From positions 33,043 through 97,042 of the forward strand of contig BNUH01000004.1 of the NCBI GenBank assembly GCA_025997215.1: a DNA stretch of 64,000 nucleotides, read 5' to 3'. Numbering within the stretch: position 1 is the stretch's first letter; every line of letters begins with the position of its first letter. Below are positions 60,730 through 64,000 of this stretch, piece by piece. This stretch comes from Clostridia bacterium (GTDB lineage: Bacteria; Bacillota_A; Clostridia; Christensenellales; Aristaeellaceae). The position numbers and the translations under genes were made by a program. The notes beneath the pieces are model-generated. The model did no database searches. It saw nothing but the letters and a program-made list of their open reading frames with translations, and was not told the DNA's origin.

Positions 60730-60763
60730 TTGAAAAAACCCATAATTGTGGTACAATAGTACC
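60730..60763 (+). promoter_or_regulatory. Promoter and likely autoregulatory operator of the toxin-antitoxin pair
   Basis: TTGAAA (60730-60735), a 16-base spacer and TACAAT (60752-60757). GGTAC-AATA-GTACC (60750-60763) is a palindrome covering the -10 box, where an antitoxin dimer could bind. Confidence 0.6.
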
Positions 60764-60781
60764 GTAGGGAGTGGATAGAAT

Positions 60782-61039
60782 ATGCCCCAGATAATACCGA
60801 TCCGCGAGCTTAAGAATGCCGCTAAAGTAACCGCGCTATGCAAGGAAAGCGCCGAGCCTGTATTTGTTACGCGTAACGGATATGGCGAGCTTGTTGTGAT
60901 GAGCATGGAAGCGTATGATCGGCTGACCTTTGAAATCGAAGCTGCGGGTAAATTGGCCGAAGCATGCGCGCCTGATGTCCCGACATATAACGCCAAAGAA
61001 GCGTTTGGAGCTTTGAGGGCCAAGTATGCCAGACAATGA
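60782..61039 (+). CDS. Type II antitoxin, Phd/YefM family
   Basis: An 85-residue antitoxin. The N-terminal IIPIRELKNAAKVTALCKES...PVFVTRNGYGELVVMSMEAYDRL (about 3-49) is the Phd/YefM DNA-binding and dimerisation domain. The C-terminal part, which would wrap the toxin, is predicted helical (EAAGKLAEACAP...AKEAFGALRAKY). Its stop overlaps the toxin start by 14 bases. A palindrome at the promoter suggests autorepression. Confidence 0.9.
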   Translation: MPQIIPIRELKNAAKVTALCKESAEPVFVTRNGYGELVVMSMEAYDRLTFEIEAAGKLAEACAPDVPTYNAKEAFGALRAKYARQ

Positions 61040-61364
61040 CGAACGCATATACGAAGTCACAACGACAGCTTATGCGTTAGATGATCTTGATGAGATATGC
61101 CAGTATATTGCCGATACTCTGCAAGCGCCCAGAAGCGCGCTTGAATGGTATGACCGTATAGTGGAAACATGCGAAAGCCTTTGTAAATTTCCGCACAGGT
61201 TTCCACTCTCGCGCACGCCGCTGCTATCCAGATTTAACTGCCACTCTGTTACAGTGGGAAACTTCGTGGTTTTCTATACGATCGACGAACCTAATCAAAC
61301 AGTAGCAATACGGCGCATTTTATACCGCAAACGAGATTTTCGATCAATTACGCTAGGCGAATAG
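61026..61364 (+). CDS. Type II toxin, RelE/ParE family
   Basis: A 112-residue protein with the RelE/ParE fold: YEVTTTAYALDDLDEICQYIADTLQAPRSALEWYDRI near the N-terminus, the core strand pattern FVVFYTIDEPNQTVAIRRILYRKRD and a C-terminal arginine cluster. RelE-type members cut mRNA on the ribosome and ParE-type members poison gyrase; which applies is not decidable by eye. It is paired with the overlapping Phd-type antitoxin and ends two bases from the convergent GNAT gene. Confidence 0.9.
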   Translation: MPDNDERIYEVTTTAYALDDLDEICQYIADTLQAPRSALEWYDRIVETCESLCKFPHRFPLSRTPLLSRFNCHSVTVGNFVVFYTIDEPNQTVAIRRILYRKRDFRSITLGE

Positions 61365-61366
61365 AC

Positions 61367-61864
61367 CTATCCTACATTTGCGCCGCAATGCGCTTTTTTA
61401 ATAGTTTTTTCGCTTTCAATTTCATACACCCGTGCCTCGCCGCCGAACTCACTCGCCTCCATGCCGACGAAATTCCACCCATACCGCTCGTAATAGCCCA
61501 CAAGATCCGTGCAGAGGTAGACTTTGGAAAATCCCAGCTTTGAAGCCTCTCGCCGTCCATGTTCCAGAAGTTTTCTGCCCAATCCTTGGCGGCGTTCGCT
61601 TTCCTCCACATATAACGCACACAGCCATGGCGTCAAATCCTTGCGCACCATGAAGTCGTTCTCAATCAACCCTAAGCTGCCAACGATTTCATCATCGCGC
61701 ATCATTAAGAACCATCGCGGCGTGAGGTTCTGCTTAGTTAGGCTGTCGGTGATGGATTCCTCATAGATTTTGCGGTCAATGCCCCATTTTTTGGAAAAAT
61801 AATCCACAGCTCGGGTGAGCAGTTCCGGATATTCGCGAACGGAGAGAATTTGAGGATGGGTCAT
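61367..61864 (-). CDS. GNAT-family N-acetyltransferase
   Basis: A 165-residue acetyltransferase. The acetyl-CoA-binding motif A is VEESERRQGLGRKLLEHGRREA (about 92-113), preceded by LTPWLCALYV and followed by VYLCTDLVGYYERYGWNFVG. The substrate is unknown. AAGGAG lies eight bases before the ATG at 61864, which overlaps the end of the upstream GNAT gene; the two are probably co-transcribed. Confidence 0.9.
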   Translation of the reverse strand: MTHPQILSVREYPELLTRAVDYFSKKWGIDRKIYEESITDSLTKQNLTPRWFLMMRDDEIVGSLGLIENDFMVRKDLTPWLCALYVEESERRQGLGRKLLEHGRREASKLGFSKVYLCTDLVGYYERYGWNFVGMEASEFGGEARVYEIESEKTIKKAHCGANVG

Positions 61865-62451
61865 GCCGTGGTCTCCTTCAAATCCAAATACCAAACAAAT
61901 TGCACCTCACCCTTGGCATATGGTTTGTTATAATAAGCGTACTCGTCAATTGAGCCGAGAACAGCGCCTTGTTTGTGGTAAAACTTTATTGCGGGGATGT
62001 TATTGTTTTGGCATTCAATCTTCATTTGCACCATGCCCTGCGCTTTCGACCACTCGACCGCCGCTTGAAACAGCGCGTTTCCGACACCCTGATGCTTATA
62101 TTCGTCGGCGACGCGAATGTCCCACAGCACAGCCAAATCGTCCCGCCCAGAGAGCATATTGATTTCGTCTGTTCTCGTCGCTACTGCCGCCGCGCCGACG
62201 GGCTTTTCGTCGTCGAACGCCATGAAAAATCCCCAGTGTGACAAGTCCCACCGCAACCATTTTGTTACACTCTCATCTTCACCAACGCAAAAGTCCTTGA
62301 TAAACGGCTCAACAAGCGTTTCGACAAAAATAATGCTACCTAAGCCGTTATCCTGTTTAACAAGACGATATTCCCGCTCAACATAAACCCTCATGGAGAT
62401 CGTGTCATATTGTGGAAAATATGTGGTGTCTACTTGCTTGATGGCTATCAT
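61861..62451 (-). CDS. GNAT-family N-acetyltransferase, streptothricin-acetyltransferase-like
   Basis: A 196-residue acetyltransferase. Motif A reads WDIRVADEYKHQGVGNALFQAAVEWSKAQG, followed by KIECQNNNIPAIKFYHKQGAVLG and YYNKPYAKGEVQFVWYLDL, a pattern close to SatA/YyaR proteins that acetylate streptothricin. A resistance role is possible but not established. GGAGG lies nine bases before the ATG. It precedes a second GNAT gene with a four-base overlap. Confidence 0.85.
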   Translation of the reverse strand: MIAIKQVDTTYFPQYDTISMRVYVEREYRLVKQDNGLGSIIFVETLVEPFIKDFCVGEDESVTKWLRWDLSHWGFFMAFDDEKPVGAAAVATRTDEINMLSGRDDLAVLWDIRVADEYKHQGVGNALFQAAVEWSKAQGMVQMKIECQNNNIPAIKFYHKQGAVLGSIDEYAYYNKPYAKGEVQFVWYLDLKETTA

Positions 62452-62532
62452 CTCGTGCAGCCTCCGTATGTTGCACCTGGGTTTGTGACATCGCTTGAAT
62501 TGATGTGGGGGCGATACCGCCTCCCATGACCC

Positions 62533-62566
62533 ATGGTAATCGATGATAAATCATCGATTACCATGA
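62533..62566. repeat. Perfect 34-base palindromic stem after rplL
   Basis: CATGGTAATCGATGAT (62533-62548), a two-base AA centre, and its exact complement (62551-62566). It lies between the rplL stop and the acetyltransferase genes. It would form a 16-bp hairpin in RNA, but no T-tract follows on the minus strand, so it is not a standard terminator. Confidence 0.7.
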
Positions 62567-62575
62567 CTAAAAGCC

Positions 62576-62950
62576 TTACTTGATCTCGACCGTCGCTCCG
62601 ACTTCGACAAACTTGGCCTTGATTTTTTCGGCCTCGTCCTTGGGCACGCCTTCCTTGATGGGCTTGGGCGCGGACTCGACTAAGTCCTTGGCTTCCTTAA
62701 GGCCCAGGCCGGAGACGATCTCGCGAACGACCTTGATGACCTTGATCTTCTCGGCACCGGCATCCTTGAGGATGACGTCGAATTCGGTCTTTTCCTCAAC
62801 GGGTTCGGCAGCGGCGGCTACAGGCGCTGCGGCGGCGGCCACGGGCGCGGCGGCGGATACGCCAAACTTGGTTTCAAGAGCCTTGACCAGTTCGGCCAGC
62901 TCCAGCACGGTCATGGATTCAATAGCGGAGATGAGTTCATCGCGGGTCAT
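62576..62950 (-). CDS. rplL: 50S ribosomal protein L7/L12
   Basis: Stalk protein that recruits translational GTPases. It has 124 residues: an N-terminal dimerisation helix region ([25 protein letters not shown]), an alanine-rich hinge (about 32-52) and the globular C-terminal domain ([40 protein letters not shown]). GGAGG precedes the ATG. Unlike most bacteria, rpoB does not follow; acetyltransferase genes do. Confidence 0.98.
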   Translation of the reverse strand: MTRDELISAIESMTVLELAELVKALETKFGVSAAAPVAAAAAPVAAAAEPVEEKTEFDVILKDAGAEKIKVIKVVREIVSGLGLKEAKDLVESAPKPIKEGVPKDEAEKIKAKFVEVGATVEIK

Positions 62951-62981
62951 GAGGTATTCCTCCTTAAATTATAGTAGTTAT

Positions 62982-63551
62982 TTACTCTCCGGCTTTCTGT
63001 TTGCGCACGGCGTCCAGGGCGTACACAACCGAGCGCAGTACTGCGCTGAGGGTGCCGACGAAGTTGGTGATCGGCGCGTTCAGGCTGCCCATCATGCGTG
63101 CGATCAGGACTTCCTTCGGCGGCAGTTCGGACAGGGCCTTGACGCCTTCCGGTCCGAACGCGGTGCCATCGACATAACCGCCTTTGGCTTTGAGATGCTC
63201 ATTCTTGGTCTTGGCTACGTAGTCCGTCAGCACTTTGGCTGGCGCAACGGGATCCTTCACGCCGAACGCGAACGCGGACGGCCCGGTCAGATAAGCGTCC
63301 AGGCCTTTGACGCCCAGTTCATCCAGCGCGCGCTGAACCAACGTGTTCTTGAGAACCACATAGTCCACGCCGGAATCGCGGTATAGCTTGCGCAGCTGGG
63401 TGATCTGCTCGACATTGATGCCGCGGTAATCGATGACCACGACGCTGTGCGCGTTCTGAAAGCGCTGCTTGATATCCGCGACCGTGTCCTGTTTGGCGAG
63501 GCGGTTCTTTGATATCTTGGGATCATGTGCGAGAGCGGTTTCGCTGCTCAT
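62982..63551 (-). CDS. rplJ: 50S ribosomal protein L10
   Basis: L10 anchors the L7/L12 dimers to the ribosome and, with L12, represses its own message. It has 189 residues; motifs are VVIDYRGINVEQITQLRKLYRDSGVDYVVLKNTL and GPSAFAFGVKDPVAPAKVL. GGAAAGGAGG precedes the ATG at 63551. A leader of about 210 bases with an L10-binding structure and an attenuator-like terminator lies upstream. It is separated from rplK-rplA by 48 kb and is inverted relative to them. Confidence 0.98.
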   Translation of the reverse strand: MSSETALAHDPKISKNRLAKQDTVADIKQRFQNAHSVVVIDYRGINVEQITQLRKLYRDSGVDYVVLKNTLVQRALDELGVKGLDAYLTGPSAFAFGVKDPVAPAKVLTDYVAKTKNEHLKAKGGYVDGTAFGPEGVKALSELPPKEVLIARMMGSLNAPITNFVGTLSAVLRSVVYALDAVRKQKAGE

Positions 63552-63614
63552 GGATTTCCTCCTTTCCGATCGGAGTGGGAATGCGGGGTAATTTAACCAG
63601 ATATTATTCTACAT

Positions 63615-63645
63615 GAAAAAACCCTTGCGCCTATCGCGTAAGGGT
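63615..63645 (-). terminator. Intrinsic terminator/attenuator in the rplJ leader
   Basis: On the minus strand ACCCTTACGC (63645-63636) pairs with GCGCAAGGGT (63630-63621), one mismatch, loop of five bases, followed by TTTTTT. It sits about 65 bases before rplJ and after the L10 leader, where it can act as an attenuator. Confidence 0.75.
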
Positions 63646-63680
63646 AAACAATCACAGACACGGCAACGCCGACGCCAGAT

Positions 63681-63757
63681 CGATTCCCTACGCCTCGGCG
63701 GGTGAACCGGCTCAAACCGGATCATTAAGCGTCGCGCCCGCTGTCTAAGGCATGGTT
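63681..63757 (-). ncRNA. Ribosomal protein L10 leader (autoregulatory mRNA structure)
   Basis: On the minus strand the segment reads from CCTTAGACAGCGGGCGC through GCTTAAT to CCGCCGAGGCGTAGGGAA. The AGACAGCnGGnGC and CCGCCGAGG blocks, pairing with each other, are the conserved elements of the L10 leader of Bacillota, where the L10-L12 complex binds to limit rplJL expression. Boundaries are approximate. Confidence 0.8.
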
Positions 63758-63770
63758 TTCTCCGAACGGC

Positions 63771-63800
63771 ATTATAACATGTCTCGGGCGGCTGCGTCAA
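63771..63800 (-). promoter_or_regulatory. Sigma-A promoter of rplJ-rplL
   Basis: On the minus strand TTGACG (63800-63795), an 18-base spacer and TATAAT (63776-63771). Transcription would begin near 63764, just before the L10 leader. Confidence 0.75.
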
Positions 63801-63824
63801 GCACGATTTTTGGTGGTATGCTGT

Positions 63825-63872
63825 TCACAAGTGATAATGTCACCCTGTAGAGTCACAAGTGATTCTGTCACC
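63825..63872 (+). repeat. Direct repeats at the left end of an insertion element
   Basis: TCACAAGTGATAATGTCACC (63825-63844) and TCACAAGTGATTCTGTCACC (63853-63872) match at 18 of 20 positions, 28 bases apart. They sit about 50 to 100 bases before a transposase start and are probably transposase-binding end repeats. A run of 15 C follows (63871-63885). Confidence 0.6.
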
Positions 63873-63924
63873 CCCCCCCCCCCCCTTCGTCAAAATGGGA
63901 GTGAAGAAGCAGGGAGAGATACGC

Positions 63925-64000
63925 TTGCAAGCACAACAACTCAAGCGGTACGAGATCATCAGCCGCACTGTAGACGGACTGCTCACCGTCAAAGAAGCGG
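63925..64000 (+). CDS. Transposase N-terminus (partial), ISNCY-like
   Basis: Only the first 25 codons are present (MQAQQLKRYEIISRTVDGLL, then TVKEA). The pattern of a basic start, then EII-x-x-(V/T)-x-x-x-L-T-x-x-E-A is how the helix-turn-helix of ISNCY and some IS481-type transposases begins. TTG start with GGGAGAG seven bases upstream; an in-frame ATG at 63895 is an alternative. The catalytic domain lies beyond the window, so the family is tentative. Confidence 0.5.
   Translation, partial: MQAQQLKRYEIISRTVDGLLTVKEA

Larger units (their letters stand above)
63820..64000 (+). mobile_element. Left end of an insertion sequence (ISNCY-like), truncated by the window
   Basis: The region comprises the two end repeats, the poly-C tract and the start of a transposase-like gene. 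The exact boundary is unknown; it lies between the rplJ promoter (63800) and the first repeat (63825). The right end is outside the window. Confidence 0.5.

Noticed and set aside
60448..61023. Minus-strand frame of 191 codons covering the antitoxin gene and its upstream region
   Set aside because: Most of it mirrors the Phd-type antitoxin; the remaining 50 codons lack a ribosome binding site and a recognisable motif.

Overview
The window comes from the chromosome of a spore-forming, Gram-positive-type bacterium, most likely a member of the Bacillota/Clostridia. The evidence is a sporulation gene (yunB), a 26-codon spoVM-like gene, an LCP cell-wall ligase, MltG, YlbF, a long-form HPF, the block rpmE-DUF1385-prmC-prfA-sua5, frequent TTG/GTG starts behind strong AGGAGG-type ribosome binding sites, and TTGACA/TATAAT promoters. 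No rRNA, tRNA or CRISPR array was found. The assignment below class level is open.

Layout. 1-1.6 kb: end of an NMT1/SsuA-type ABC importer. 1.6-6.6 kb (minus): yunB, sua5, prfA, prmC, DUF1385 and rpmE, the translation-termination block. 6.8-10.0 kb (minus): a sugar ABC importer without its own ATPase. 10.2-11.7 kb: a secreted caspase-like protease. 11.8-14.1 kb: rpmG-secE-nusG-rplK-rplA. 14.2-17 kb: two exported SH3b proteins flanking a small membrane protein and the spoVM-like gene. 17-23 kb (minus): MFS transporter, hpf, bioY, HAD phosphatase, UPF0340, TrmH-type methyltransferase, LCP protein. 23.4-26.4 kb: hsp20, PHP phosphatase, YdcF, a DUF3298-type exported protein. 26.6-27.8 kb: a BglII/BstYI-type restriction-modification pair.

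27.9-37.4 kb is a complete sulfate-assimilation island: siroheme sulfite reductase, sulfate ABC importer (sbp-cysT-cysW-cysA), an APS reductase of the AprA/AprB type, and ATP sulfurylase cysD-cysN. Together they take external sulfate to APS, sulfite and sulfide without APS kinase or CysH. 37.3-42.4 kb (minus): FkbM methyltransferase, transketolase, phosphohexomutase, DUF2461. 42.6-50.4 kb: an oppBCDF importer lacking a binding protein and followed by a URO-D family protein, then proC, rnhA and a tyrosine recombinase. 50.4-57.6 kb (minus): mltG, ylbF, fucI, an anti-sigma/ECF sigma pair, glpK. 57.7-60.4 kb: a large membrane-anchored PQQ-propeller protein. 60.8-62.5 kb: a toxin-antitoxin pair and two GNAT acetyltransferases.

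62.5-63.8 kb (minus): rplL-rplJ with an L10 leader, far from rplK-rplA and in the opposite orientation. The window ends in the left end of an insertion element lying just upstream of the rplJ promoter. The ribosomal-protein cluster that is normally contiguous has therefore been split. The most notable observations are this rearrangement, the AprAB-type assimilatory sulfate operon with its operator-like inverted repeat, a set of 15-bp palindromes inside and next to the phosphohexomutase gene, the spoVM-like gene, and an inverted repeat overlapping both the -10 box and ribosome binding site of bioY.
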